DNA of 64,000 nt, from positions 32,980 through 96,979 of the forward strand of contig DCFU01000032.1 of assembly GCA_002319795.1 (NCBI GenBank). Reading direction: 5' to 3'. This document shows, piece after piece, positions 36,643 through 47,300 of this stretch. The DNA is from Megamonas sp. UBA1796. GTDB taxonomy: Bacteria; Bacillota; Negativicutes; Selenomonadales; Selenomonadaceae. Both the position numbers and the translations under genes were made by a program. Position 1 is the first letter of the stretch, and every line of letters begins with the position of its first letter. The notes beneath the pieces were generated by a model, which saw only the letters and a list, made by a program, of their open reading frames with translations, was not told the origin of the DNA and did not search any database.

Positions 36643-37206
36643 ATGAGAACTGCATTAACGAAAGAAGACCCTGTATTTTCCATACATAATTTGACAAAGA
36701 TGTCGATATGTATAGCACTTTGTTGCGTAGCTGCATATATATCCTTTCCTTTGCCATTTACGCCGGGTATGGTTACAGCACTTACCCTGACTATGGCTTT
36801 ATCTGCATTTATTTTGACACCCAGGCAAACGCTTATCGTTATGTTGGGCTATATTCTGCTTGGCTCTATAGGGTTGCCAGTATTCGTTGGCGGGACGGCA
36901 GGCTTGGGGAGACTTTTTGGTCCTACAGGCGGCTTTATTGTTGCCTTTGTAGTGGCCTACCCGGTTATCAGCTTGCTTAAGGGACAACAGATATCCCTTA
37001 AACGATATTTCCTTATCGCGGCAGCCGTCGGCATGCCTATTACTTATCTTGGCGGTGTGATAGGGATGATGTTGATTTTGCATATCAATCTGTGGCAGGC
37101 ACTTGTTATGGCAGTATTTCCGTTTATTCCCGGCGATATCATGAAGGCATTTGCGGCTGCATGGATTGGCGTCAAGCTCAATAAAATTTTCCACCAGTGG
37201 AGATAA
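36643..37206 (+). CDS. bioY: Biotin transporter BioY (ECF S component)
   Basis: The substrate-binding membrane subunit of an energy-coupling-factor biotin transporter. It has 187 residues and about six membrane helices. Family features are FPLPFTPGMVTALTLTMAL near the N-terminus and the LLGSIGLPVFVGGTAGLGRLFGPTGGF segment, the BioY signature. No bioM/bioN (ATPase, T component) follows, so it probably uses a shared ECF module encoded elsewhere. ATG start with aaggag eleven bases upstream. A BirA-like site in its promoter supports biotin as substrate. Confidence 0.93.
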   Translation: MRTALTKEDPVFSIHNLTKMSICIALCCVAAYISFPLPFTPGMVTALTLTMALSAFILTPRQTLIVMLGYILLGSIGLPVFVGGTAGLGRLFGPTGGFIVAFVVAYPVISLLKGQQISLKRYFLIAAAVGMPITYLGGVIGMMLILHINLWQALVMAVFPFIPGDIMKAFAAAWIGVKLNKIFHQWR

Positions 37207-37640
37207 GCGTGAAGTGACTGTATATTTATTTGGTGGAAACGTTGCCGTGACTGGAAAAATATCACGAAGCTTAGGGCTTGGCAGAACCGCGTAAGAATAA
37301 GAAGCGGAAACTTGCAGGCTTGACCGTCAATGATAAAGAAGGGGAGGATTCCAAAGAAATTATTGGAGAACTTTACCTAACATATTGTGTGAAATAAATC
37401 AAACCGGAATTGCTGTTTTGGCAGCAATTCCGGTTTTTAACGGGCAATTCGTAAGAATGAGTAGCCGGACAAGTTCAGGTTTTGAAAAACATTTTCTGCC
37501 ATGGAGCGATGTTGTCTTTTTATTTCTGTAATTTCATGATAAAATCAATTATACTGTCATCTATTGGTAATAGGATTCGGGATCGTATGCTTAAGTGGAA
37601 AATATAGTTTGCTTGGATGCAACGGCATTGAGGTTATTTG
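37207..37640. other. Gap between bioY and the diguanylate cyclase gene
   Basis: No intact gene recognised. A 26-codon frame from GTG 37214 (MTVYLFGGNVAVTG...) reads like protein but has no Shine-Dalgarno sequence and stops at 37294; it may be the stump of a lost gene. A strong terminator lies at 37401-37438. The last 200 bases are AT-rich and presumably hold the promoter of the next gene, without a clear match. Confidence 0.4.
37401..37438 (+). terminator. Terminator after bioY
   Basis: Perfect 15-bp stem aaaccggaattgctg (37401-37415) / cagcaattccggttt (37422-37436), six-base loop, T-run. With A's on the left it could act in both directions. It lies almost 200 bases past bioY. Confidence 0.88.
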
Positions 37641-39380
37641 GTGTATGAGGGTATGAGAAAAAAAGATTTTAAATTCCTGTATTGTCTTTTACTGACGATT
37701 GTTTTAAATATGTCTGCTGCTGGCTTGGCAGAGGCGAATTCGGGTGCGGATGGTCCAACTCCGGTAACAGAGTTTATGATCTTTGAAGATGTTGATGGTT
37801 CCTGTGACTTTAGTGTGGTGAGCAGCCCGGCTTTTACGGCGTCTTTTCATCCATATGCGCAGGATACATTGTCATTGGGAGTTTCCCATTCGGTATTCTG
37901 GGTACGATTTATACTACCTGTGTTTCCTTATGCAGAAACCGGTGCCCGGGAATTTCTCCAGTTGGCAAATCCCAATATAAGTTGGCTGGACGTATATTTT
38001 CCTGTATATGGTGCGGATGACACACAGGGAGCAATTCATTATGTAGAGAAAAATGGCGGGGCGGCAAGAAGGCCGCTCAATCATGAGGTGTGGGATACAA
38101 GTTGGGCCTTTATAGTTCCGGGCAGCTATGCTCGTGGGCAATATGTTTTTTTGCGATTGCAGAGTATCTCCAGCTTGCGTTTACCTGTGTTGGTTTGGCA
38201 GGAAAAGGCGTTTTTTCAGTCAGTACTTGTGAAAAATTTTATATATGGAATTTTTTATGGCATTTTAGCCGCTATGCTGCTTTATAATTTATTTATTGTG
38301 TTTGTTTTGCGGGATAAAACATATTTATTTTATATATTGTATATTTTTTTCATGCTCGTTTATCAATTGGATGCCCATGGGCATTTGAAACTATGGCTGG
38401 AATTGCCATATGCGTTGTATAATTCCTTGTTTTGGCTTTGCCTGGCGGCAGCATTTGTCTTTTCCATCTTATTTACGGCAAGTTTCCTGCAAATCCACAA
38501 GGGGGAAATACGTGATTCAATCGTTATTCAGGGACTTTTGACTGTAGCGGTTATTCAGGGCTTGCTGGGAATAGCCGGATATGCTATATGGGCAAATAAT
38601 ATTGCCCGTGGTTTGGGCATAATTGAGCCCTTGGTATTTATAGCACTGGCAGTATCGAGGCTGCGCCGGGGATTTAGACCCGCAATCTTTTACTTGTTGG
38701 CCTGGGGGATTCTTTCCTGGGGAATTCTGGTATGGATTTTGTCTCCCAACCGTGTTTTTGCGGAGAACATATTGATGCTTTCTACAGCAGCAGAGATGGT
38801 TTTGTTATCATTGGCTCTCTCAGATCGTTTCCGGACATTACGCCTCAAAGAGCTGATGCTAACGCGAAATGTTGTGTATTATCGTGATTTGAGCCTGACA
38901 GATGAGCTGACTGGCTTATATAATCGTCGTTATATGAAAAAGCGGGTTCAGCAGGAAATCAGGCAGGCGCTAAAAGAAAAACAAGAGTTATCGTTGCTTG
39001 TAATGGATATTGATTTTTTTAAAGGATATAATGATACATATGGACATTGGCAGGGGGATCAGGTATTACGGCGATTTAGCAAAGGTGTGCTGGAAATACT
39101 GCAGGGAAGACAACTGGCCTTTCGGTTTGGCGGAGAAGAATTTGTCATTCTGTTGCCGGATGCTAATCTTAAGGAGGCTGCTACGGTTGCGGAAAGGATA
39201 CGCCAGACTTTTGAGGCTGAGGCATTTGTACCGGCAGGAGGCACATTGGTGCATGTAACAGTAAGTGGTGGATTGACTTGTCTGCAGACAGGAGATACAG
39301 AGACAAAATTATTTCAGCGTGCGGATAAAGCACTCTATCAGGCTAAGGCTTCCGGGCGTAATAGAATCGTGTGCCAGTGA
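37641..39380 (+). CDS. 7TM-DISM membrane diguanylate cyclase
   Basis: A sensor enzyme that makes cyclic di-GMP. After a signal peptide (to about residue 35, SAAGLAEANS) comes an extracytoplasmic beta-sandwich domain of the 7TMR-DISMED2 type (about 40-180), seven membrane helices (about 195-400) and a C-terminal GGDEF domain (about 420-580). The active-site motif is GGEEF (497-501), so it should be catalytic. The RxxD inhibitory site that normally precedes it by five residues is replaced by QGRQ. Starts at TTG 37638, GTG 37641 and ATG 37653 are possible; gaggtt favours 37641. Confidence 0.88.
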   Translation: MYEGMRKKDFKFLYCLLLTIVLNMSAAGLAEANSGADGPTPVTEFMIFEDVDGSCDFSVVSSPAFTASFHPYAQDTLSLGVSHSVFWVRFILPVFPYAETGAREFLQLANPNISWLDVYFPVYGADDTQGAIHYVEKNGGAARRPLNHEVWDTSWAFIVPGSYARGQYVFLRLQSISSLRLPVLVWQEKAFFQSVLVKNFIYGIFYGILAAMLLYNLFIVFVLRDKTYLFYILYIFFMLVYQLDAHGHLKLWLELPYALYNSLFWLCLAAAFVFSILFTASFLQIHKGEIRDSIVIQGLLTVAVIQGLLGIAGYAIWANNIARGLGIIEPLVFIALAVSRLRRGFRPAIFYLLAWGILSWGILVWILSPNRVFAENILMLSTAAEMVLLSLALSDRFRTLRLKELMLTRNVVYYRDLSLTDELTGLYNRRYMKKRVQQEIRQALKEKQELSLLVMDIDFFKGYNDTYGHWQGDQVLRRFSKGVLEILQGRQLAFRFGGEEFVILLPDANLKEAATVAERIRQTFEAEAFVPAGGTLVHVTVSGGLTCLQTGDTETKLFQRADKALYQAKASGRNRIVCQ

Positions 39381-39413
39381 ATAAGGTGGATTTTCTGAAG
39401 GGCTGTCCGCTTG

Positions 39414-41126
39414 TCAAATCTTAAAATGGATGACAGAGTTTTGCAGGCCTTCAGCTAAATGGGCCAGGCTTTGGCTGGCTTGGGAAATTTCCTTTAAGGC
39501 TGCGGCTTGCTCGTTAGTAGCGGCGGCAGCTTCTATAGATTGGATAGATGCTTTGTCAGTGCTGGCGGTGATTTGCTGAATATCCTCTACCATATCGTGG
39601 CTGTTGGTTGATACTTCATCAAGGGTAGCAGCCACGTTCTTGATTTCAACGGAAATTTCATGAATTGCCGCAGCAATCTTCTGGAAGGAATCTCCTGCTT
39701 TGTCGACGACCAGAGAACCGGTTTTTACTTCGTGTGTGCCTTTTTCCATGGCTTGTACGGCTTCCATGGTATCTTGCTGTATCTTTTGTATTAAGGACGA
39801 AATTTTCTTCGTTGCAATCTCAGATTGTTCTGCGAGTTTCCTGACTTCATCGGCAACAACTGCAAACCCGCGCCCTTGGGTTCCGGCACGAGCGGCTTCA
39901 ATTGCCGCATTGAGTGCCAAAAGGTTTGTCTGGCTAGCGATGCCTGAAATCGTTTCGATGATTTGGCTGATGTCTTTGGAACGTTCTCCCAGACTGGTGA
40001 TGATCTCAGAAGAATTTGATACCTGTGCGTCGATTTTCTTCATCTGCAGGATAACAAGATTCAAAGCATCGAGCCCGTCTGTTGCTGCCTGACTCGTGGT
40101 TTCGGCTGTTTGGGTCACCTTGCCGGCTGCTTGTGACAGCTGCCCGACAGAAGCAGATATAGTTCCCACAATAGAAGAAGTGTTATTTACGGCGTTTACT
40201 TGTGATTTAGCATTGCTGGCAATGTTTTGAATAGCTGCTGTTGCCTGCTGCGCATTTTGCGAGGAATGCTCTACCGTTGCTGTAAGTTCTTCGGAAGAGG
40301 CGGCAACCTGTTCACTTGAATGGAGAATTTTTCCAATCAGTGAACGGAGATCGGTTCTCATTTTTACTATAGTATCTGCTAATGTGCCAAATTCATCTTG
40401 CGAACGGAAGGTTCTGGGGCGGTCCTGAAAATCTCCATTGGCTACAAACTCAACCGTGGTCATCATGCGCTTGAGCGGATAGGAGATCGTATGAGAGAGA
40501 AATAAGCCCAGAAGAGCAGAAACGAGGATGGCAATGAGTGTGACGCTGATGATTACTATACTGCTAAAGGAAGCTAGCCGATTGCTGGTTTCATACATGC
40601 TAGCACCTTGTTTGATACTGTATTCGACAAGTTCCTGCCGTGGAAGCAGTGTTTTCTCAAAAACAGCTTTGTTGCTTATGTAAAGAGAAAAGGCCTCTTC
40701 CTGCTTGTCAGCAACCGCTAATTTTATGATATCACTACGTGTTTGCCGGTAGGCAGAGAGACTGGTTTCAATTTCCTGCCATTTTTGTGTTTGAAAATCA
40801 TCGAAGGGCAGCGTTTTATATTGTTCCTGTAGATTATTGATGGTTGCGGTGTTGGCTTCAATCTGCCGAATCAGTTCCTGCTGTTGGTTTTTGTCCCGGG
40901 TCATGATGAGCTGCAGTAATTTACTTTCTGTATCTTTGCTTGTAAACCGTACGGCGTCCATAAGTTCAATGGGAATAGTTCTCTCTTCATAAAGAACGCG
41001 CATATTTTGTGCGATTTCACGGGATGCATAGAGTCCGGCAAAACCGACAATAAGTGAAAAGAGCAGAATAGTGGCAATAATACAGAAAATTTTGATGGCA
41101 ACGCGTTGATTGTGTAGTATTTGCAT
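39414..41126 (-). CDS. Methyl-accepting chemotaxis protein
   Basis: A second chemoreceptor, about 570 residues: membrane helix 1 (about 12-34), a four-helix-bundle sensor domain, helix 2 near residue 185, HAMP, then the signalling coiled coil with the tip [19 protein letters not shown]. Similar overall to the receptor at 20.1 kb but with a different sensor sequence. ATG at 41126 (MQILHNQ) is preferred because the longer start at 41162 lacks a good site, though agagagg lies rather far (13 bases) from it. It is convergent with the diguanylate cyclase gene, with 33 bases between stops and no clear terminator. Confidence 0.92.
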   Translation of the reverse strand: MQILHNQRVAIKIFCIIATILLFSLIVGFAGLYASREIAQNMRVLYEERTIPIELMDAVRFTSKDTESKLLQLIMTRDKNQQQELIRQIEANTATINNLQEQYKTLPFDDFQTQKWQEIETSLSAYRQTRSDIIKLAVADKQEEAFSLYISNKAVFEKTLLPRQELVEYSIKQGASMYETSNRLASFSSIVIISVTLIAILVSALLGLFLSHTISYPLKRMMTTVEFVANGDFQDRPRTFRSQDEFGTLADTIVKMRTDLRSLIGKILHSSEQVAASSEELTATVEHSSQNAQQATAAIQNIASNAKSQVNAVNNTSSIVGTISASVGQLSQAAGKVTQTAETTSQAATDGLDALNLVILQMKKIDAQVSNSSEIITSLGERSKDISQIIETISGIASQTNLLALNAAIEAARAGTQGRGFAVVADEVRKLAEQSEIATKKISSLIQKIQQDTMEAVQAMEKGTHEVKTGSLVVDKAGDSFQKIAAAIHEISVEIKNVAATLDEVSTNSHDMVEDIQQITASTDKASIQSIEAAAATNEQAAALKEISQASQSLAHLAEGLQNSVIHFKI

Positions 41127-41413
41127 AAAAACATCACAACCTCTCTTTAAAATATAAATCATATGCTGCTACTTATCTCATATTATAGACGATGTGTCAC
41201 TATTTGTAGATAGATTCTTTATTATTTTATTTGACGAAGGCTATTTCAGCCGGCTTGTGCTTTTCAGCAAATAAAATACAGTACTTGGAAAGTCAAGTTA
41301 AGATGAATACACATATATTCCAGCTGGACCCAATATAGAGCAATCTCACGACTATAATGGACTGAAATCAGCTAAGAAAAGGTTGAATCGTAATAAGGAA
41401 GCAGGGGGTAAAA

Positions 41414-42181
41414 ATGGTGAAAATGCCGGTTTTATTCATTGGACATGGTTCTCCTATGAATGCGATTGAAGAAAACGAATATACTGCCTCGTGGCGAACA
41501 CTAACAAGAGAAATACCGAAGCCAAAAGCGATTCTATCGATTTCTGCGCACTGGTATACTAGAAAAACGCGGATACTGACTGCAGAAAAACCAAAAATGA
41601 TTTATGATATGTATGGCTTTCCTAAGAAACTTTATGAGGTCAGATATCCGGTTAGTGGGGCGCCCGGATGGGCTGAAAATGTAAAAAAAATGTTGGACAG
41701 AGAAGTTATAGAAGATAATAGTTGGGGAATTGACCATGGTTCTTGGGCAGTGCTTTGCAAAATGTATCCTGCTGCCGATATACCAGTTTTTCAGCTCAGC
41801 GTGGATGCAGATTCTTCAATTGAAGAACATTTCGGTTTGGGAAAACAGTTAGCATGGTTCAGAGAACAGGGGATATTGATTTTTGCGAGCGGCAACGTAG
41901 TACATAATCTGGGAAAAATTGATTGGAAAATGACTGGAGGCTATGACTGGGCACGACAATTCGACCAATATATCGAAAAGAGCATGATGGAACATGATAC
42001 AGAAGCAATATTGCATTATGCTGATTTTGGGAATGCTGCCACGCTTGCGGTTCCGACTCCGGAGCATTTTTATCCTCTTTTATATGCTGCAGGGGCTTCT
42101 GATAAGAGAGACCGTGTAAGAGTATATAACACATCGTGTGTTTTTGGGTCGTTATCTATGACAAGCTATCTGCTGGGGTGA
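41414..42181 (+). CDS. ygiD: Extradiol dioxygenase, DODA/YgiD type
   Basis: A class III extradiol ring-cleaving dioxygenase-like protein of 255 residues, of the LigB/4,5-DOPA dioxygenase family (E. coli YgiD). Metal-binding and active-site histidines are in GHGSPM (His11), SAHWYT (His46), DHGSW and PEHFYPL. The natural substrate in anaerobes is unknown, and an oxygen-using enzyme is unexpected here, so the physiological reaction may differ. ATG start with caggggg upstream. Monocistronic; a TATAAT at 41353-41358 has no clear -35. Confidence 0.88.
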   Translation: MVKMPVLFIGHGSPMNAIEENEYTASWRTLTREIPKPKAILSISAHWYTRKTRILTAEKPKMIYDMYGFPKKLYEVRYPVSGAPGWAENVKKMLDREVIEDNSWGIDHGSWAVLCKMYPAADIPVFQLSVDADSSIEEHFGLGKQLAWFREQGILIFASGNVVHNLGKIDWKMTGGYDWARQFDQYIEKSMMEHDTEAILHYADFGNAATLAVPTPEHFYPLLYAAGASDKRDRVRVYNTSCVFGSLSMTSYLLG

Positions 42182-42503
42182 TTTAATTGAGAATTAGTGT
42201 ACTTTGAATTTTACAGGCGATGTTTTATGCAGCTTATGACAACGCAAAATGGATTCAAATTACTTGTCTGCTCTTATTGCAGTAAGATAATTGTCTGTTG
42301 ACACTTTACAATTTGTCATGCATGGATATATAATATAGATTAATGAGCAGAACGGTCGATTTTTGTTTGTCTCAGCGGTACGTGAGGGGCGCAAGCAGGG
42401 TTGAGACTGACACGGTTATTTTTATTATAATTGTACGGTTCGGACTTAGAAGGTTATATTTTGTGGAGCACTATTAATATATAAATTTTCGGAGGTGTAA
42501 TTT
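42182..42503 (+). other. Gap with rnjA promoter and leader
   Basis: No gene. Contains the promoter at 42306-42334 and a leader of about 160 bases. The clearest structure is an 8-bp stem gtctcagc (42369-42376) / gttgagac (42400-42407), one G-T pair. Its interior carries a gc-gcaa-gc tetraloop hairpin. A TATAAT at 42426-42431 preceded by TTGAGA with a 19-base spacer may be a weaker second promoter. Confidence 0.45.
42306..42334 (+). promoter_or_regulatory. rnjA promoter
   Basis: TTACAA (42306-42311), 17-base spacer, TATAAT (42329-42334). Gives a leader of about 160 bases before the rnjA start. Confidence 0.65.
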
Positions 42504-44168
42504 TTGTCAAAAGGATCACAAAAACTTCAAATTATTCCGCTTGGCGGACTGGGAGAAATCGGCAAGAACATGACGGTCATCCGTGTAGATGATGAGATAC
42601 TTCTTATCGATTCAGGGTTAATGTTCCCAGATGAGGATATGTTAGGAATCGATTTGGTTATTCCTGATATAACTTACTTATTGGAAAATCGCGATTTAAT
42701 TAAGGCGATTGTACTTACGCATGGACATGAGGATCATATCGGTGCACTCCCTTATGTGCTGAAGCAGCTTAATGTGCCTGTTTATGGGACACGGCTTACT
42801 TTGGGTATTTTAGAGGGACGCTTGAAGGAAAATAATGTAGATTCAAGCAATCTGCATCCGGTCATGCAAGGTGACATTGTAAACATAGGCTGTTTCAGTG
42901 TCGGGTTTATTCGGGTAAATCACAGTATTCCGGATGCAGTAGGACTTTCTATCAAAACGCCTGTGGGCATGATTGTGCATACAGGGGATTTCAAACTGGA
43001 CTACACGCCAGTTGATGGGAAAATGACGGATTTTCGTCGTTTTTCCGAGTTGGGGAACAAGGGTGTCCTCGTTATGATGGCGGATAGTACAAATGCGGAG
43101 AGAGAAGGCCATACTCCAAGTGAGAAGACCGTCGGAGCTGCTTTTGATAAGGCGTTTCATAATGCAAAGGGACGTATCATCATAGCAACTTTTTCTTCCA
43201 ATGTACATCGTATTCAGCAGGCTATAGATACGGCTTGCCGCTATAAGAGGAAAGTGGCTGTGCTGGGGCGCAGCATGGTCAATGTTGTCAGCATTTCTTT
43301 GGAGCTTGGTTATATCAATGCGCCGGAGGGGACGCTGATTGATATTGATGAAATCAATAACTATCAAATGTCACAGGTTGTCATCATTACTACGGGAAGT
43401 CAGGGCGAGCCTATGTCTGCTCTGACACGGATGGCTATGTCAGACCATCGTAAGGTGAGTATTGTGCCTGGCGATACAATTATTATTTCAGCAACGCCGA
43501 TTCCGGGTAATGAAAAGCTGGTTTCCAAAACCATAGACAATCTGCTGAAGCTCGGTGCAAATGTTATTTATGGAAAATCCGAGGGCATTCATGTGTCCGG
43601 GCATGCAAGCCAGGAAGAATTGAAGCTTATGCATAATCTTGTGCGGCCTAAGTTTTTCATTCCGGTGCATGGTGAATACCGCCATCTTGTAAAACATGCG
43701 AAATTGGCAGAGGATCTTGGCATGCCAAAGGAAAATATTTTTATCAGTGAGAATGGGCAGATCCTTGAATTTACAAGGGATAAAGGCGTTGTTGCTGGTA
43801 AGGTGACATCGGGAAGGGTACTTGTTGATGGGCTTGGTGTCGGAGATGTCGGCAACATTGTCCTTCGTGATCGTCGGCAGCTTTCACAGGATGGTATTCT
43901 GATTATCGTTGTTACTATGGAAAAAACGTCGGGGCGGGTTGTTTCCGGGCCAGATATAGTATCGAGGGGATTTGTTTATGTCCGCGAGTCTGAAGCACTT
44001 ATGGATGAAGCAAGAGACCGGGTCAGGCAGGCTTTGGAAAAATGTGAGGATGAGAAAATCACAGAGTGGTCTACCATTAAATCGAATGTCAGGGATGCGT
44101 TGGGAAGATATCTTTTTGAAAAAACGCGTCGTCGTCCAATGATTTTACCGATCATTATGGAGATTTAA
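42504..44168 (+). CDS. rnjA: Ribonuclease J
   Basis: A beta-CASP metallo-ribonuclease with 5'-3' exonuclease and endonuclease activity, central to mRNA turnover and rRNA maturation in Firmicutes. It has 554 residues, the normal length. The opening IPLGGLGEIGKNM is typical of RNase J, and zinc ligands are in HGHEDH (His73, His75, Asp77, His78). ADSTNAEREG, GSQGEPMSAL and the C-terminal VSRGFVYVRES segment are conserved. TTG start with ggaggtg seven bases upstream. Its leader is unusually long and partly structured, which could mean autoregulation. It ends in a terminator. Confidence 0.95.
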   Translation: MSKGSQKLQIIPLGGLGEIGKNMTVIRVDDEILLIDSGLMFPDEDMLGIDLVIPDITYLLENRDLIKAIVLTHGHEDHIGALPYVLKQLNVPVYGTRLTLGILEGRLKENNVDSSNLHPVMQGDIVNIGCFSVGFIRVNHSIPDAVGLSIKTPVGMIVHTGDFKLDYTPVDGKMTDFRRFSELGNKGVLVMMADSTNAEREGHTPSEKTVGAAFDKAFHNAKGRIIIATFSSNVHRIQQAIDTACRYKRKVAVLGRSMVNVVSISLELGYINAPEGTLIDIDEINNYQMSQVVIITTGSQGEPMSALTRMAMSDHRKVSIVPGDTIIISATPIPGNEKLVSKTIDNLLKLGANVIYGKSEGIHVSGHASQEELKLMHNLVRPKFFIPVHGEYRHLVKHAKLAEDLGMPKENIFISENGQILEFTRDKGVVAGKVTSGRVLVDGLGVGDVGNIVLRDRRQLSQDGILIIVVTMEKTSGRVVSGPDIVSRGFVYVRESEALMDEARDRVRQALEKCEDEKITEWSTIKSNVRDALGRYLFEKTRRRPMILPIIMEI

Positions 44169-44174
44169 CAAGTG

Positions 44175-44209
44175 ACTGGAGGTCGTTATTGACTTCCAGT
44201 TCTTTTTTT
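44175..44209 (+). terminator. Terminator of rnjA
   Basis: actggaggtc (44175-44184) with gacttccagt (44191-44200), one G-T pair, six-base loop, then tcttttttt. Confidence 0.85.
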
Positions 44210-44306
44210 ATCTAAAAAGGGTTTTCTATCTTTAAACGTGAATATATAATAGTTGTAAAGATATTATGAAGGAAGGTGATTCCATATAGAACCAGTAACG
44301 AGTGCC

Positions 44307-47300
44307 TTGCAGGAGGTTCGCCCCCCATTCACGCATCTGCATGTGCATACAGAATATAGTTTGTTGGATGGGGCCAGCAGGATCAAGGACTTAATTAAAA
44401 CAACCAAAGAACTTGGCATGGATTCTATTGCCATTACAGATCATGGCGCGATGTATGGCGTCATAGATTTTTATAAAGAAGCTAAAAAAGAGGGAATCAA
44501 GCCGATTATCGGTTGTGAGGTTTATTTGGCACCAGGCTCACGGCACGATGATTTTGAGGTAAATGGTGCGAGATATTATCATCTTATTCTTCTAGCGGAG
44601 AATAATGATGGTTACCGGAATTTGGTCAAGCTTGTTTCTTTGGCGAATATTGAAGGTATGTATTATAAGCCCAGAGTGGATAAGGAACTGTTGCGTCAGT
44701 ATCATGAGGGGATTATTTGTCTGAGTGCCTGCATTGCGGGTGAGATACCACAAATGATTCTTCAGGATAATATGGAACGGGCGGATGCTTTGGTAAGCGA
44801 GTATATAGAAATCTTTGGTAAGGATAATTTTTTTCTGGAAATACAGGATCATGGTATGTCTGAGGAGAAAAAATCCAACAAAGGGCTGGTGGCACTAGCT
44901 GAAAAATATGGTCTTGGGCTTGTAGCTACAAATGATTTGCACTATATTCGCCGGGAAGACAGTACGTTCCACGATGTTTTGCTCTGCATACAGACCGGAC
45001 GTACGGTTCAGGATGAGACCCGTATGCGTTTTCCCAGTGATGCGTTTTATTTGAAATCGCCCGAAGAAATGCAAAAATTGTTTCCAGTCTATCCGGAAGC
45101 TTTGGCAAACACGCAGCGCATCGCCAACCGCTGCAATGTAGATTTCGAATTTGGACATTTGCATTTACCTAATTTTCCCTTGCCGGATGGCATGACAGAT
45201 GAAATGTATCTGCGCCAACTGTGTGAGGAGAAATTTGCTGCCAGGTATTCACCAATCACAGAGGAAGCCAGGAAACGTTTGGAATATGAGCTGGGGATTA
45301 TTCATCACATGGGTTATGACAGCTATTTTCTCATCGTATGGGATTTTATCCGCTATGCACGCAGTAAGGGCATTGCTGTAGGTCCGGGACGAGGTTCTGC
45401 GGCAGGCAGCATAGTTGCTTACATTTTAGGGATAACGGATATAGACCCACTGAAATATGCCCTGCTTTTTGAACGGTTTTTGAATCCTGATCGTGTGACA
45501 ATGCCAGATATCGATATTGATTTTTGTTATATTAGGCGAGAGGAAGTCATTGACTATGTGAAACGTCGTTACGGCGATGATCATGTGGCTCAAATCGTAA
45601 CCTTTGGTACCATGGCCGCAAAAGGTGCTGTGCGGGATGTTGGCAGAGCCCTCAATATGCCTTATGCAGATGTGGACCGTGTGGCGAAGATGATACCTAC
45701 AGAATTAGGGATTACACTGGATAAGGCTTTGAAAGAGTCCGGGGATTTAAAGAGCCTGTATGAAAGTGATGAGCAGGTAAAACGGCTTATAGATTTTGCC
45801 AGAAGTGTTGAGGGTCTCCCTCGACATTCTTCGACGCATGCGGCAGGAGTCGTAATTGCACGCAATCCATTGACGGATTATGTACCGGTACAAATTTCAG
45901 AGGGGACCTTGGTAACACAATATGATAAGGATCATGTTGAGGAACTTGGCCTGCTGAAAATGGATTTTTTAGGTCTGCGTACGCTGACAGTTATAAGTAA
46001 TGCTCTTGATAATATTAAAAAAGCTCGGGGTATCGAAATTGATATACAGCACATTCCCTTGGAGGATGATGCAGCATCCAGGATGCTTTGTGAAGGTAAA
46101 ACGGGTGCGGTATTTCAAATGGAGTCTTCGGGAATGACCGCGCTGGTGAAAGAACTGCGTCCGGAAGGCTTTGCAGACCTTATTCCATTGGTAGCCTTAT
46201 ACAGACCGGGACCTTTGGGGAGTGGCATGGTGACGGATTTCATTAATGGGCGGCATGGTAAGAAACAGGTAACTTATATGCATCCGCTTTTGGAGCCGAT
46301 ACTCAAGGAAACTTTTGGCGTTGTATTGTACCAGGAGCAGGTCATGCAGATTGTCCAGGTGTTGGCGGGATTCACGCTTGGGCAGGCAGATCTTTTGCGC
46401 CGTGCTATGGGAAAGAAAAAGCATGAGATACTGATGGCACAAAAAGAGAACTTTTTGAATGGGGCCAAAAGCAATGACATTGATACAAATTTAGCAAATA
46501 CAATTTTTGATTTACTCACCCATTTCGCGGATTATGGCTTCAATAAGTCACATAGTGCGGCATATGCCCTGGTTGCCTGGCAGACGGTATACCTTAAAGC
46601 GCATTATCCGCAGGAGTTCATGGCGGCTATGCTTTCGAGCATTATGGATACGAATGATAAGGTAAGCATCTATATCGACCAGTGCCGCCATATGGGAATA
46701 CCAATCCTTCCACCGGATATCAATGCGAGTTCGGCATCTTTCAGCGTAGATGGTGATTCTATCCGCTTTGGGCTTGCTGCCGTGCGCAATGTAGGCGAGA
46801 ATGCAATCCGCAATCTCGAGGAAGTACGCGGACAGGGTGGCCCGTTCAAATCGCTGCTGGATTTTTGTTCGCGTGTTGATATGCATATGATGAACAAGAG
46901 GGTTCTTGATAGTCTGATCAAGTGTGGTGCCTTTGACTCACTTGGAGCAAAGCGATCGCAGTTGTTGGCGGTTCTGGAACAGGCACTTGATATGGCGGCA
47001 AGCCGGCAAAGGGATTTGGCGAGTGGACAATTAGGCCTCTTTGCAGAAGAAGTGACTGGGATAGAAGAGACTTTGCCGTTGCCGGATATACCAGAGGCTG
47101 TTCCTAGTGAATTGCTTGCATGGGAAAAAGAAATAACAGGATTTTATATTACAGGCCATCCTCTGGACAGGTATGCAGATAAAATAAAAAATTTTATCCG
47201 TATTGAGCAGGTTCTTTCCGGAGGACTGAAAGAAAACCAACTTGTCCGTATTGCGGGAATATTGGTCTCAACTAAACGTATAGCCACTAAAAAAGGTGAT

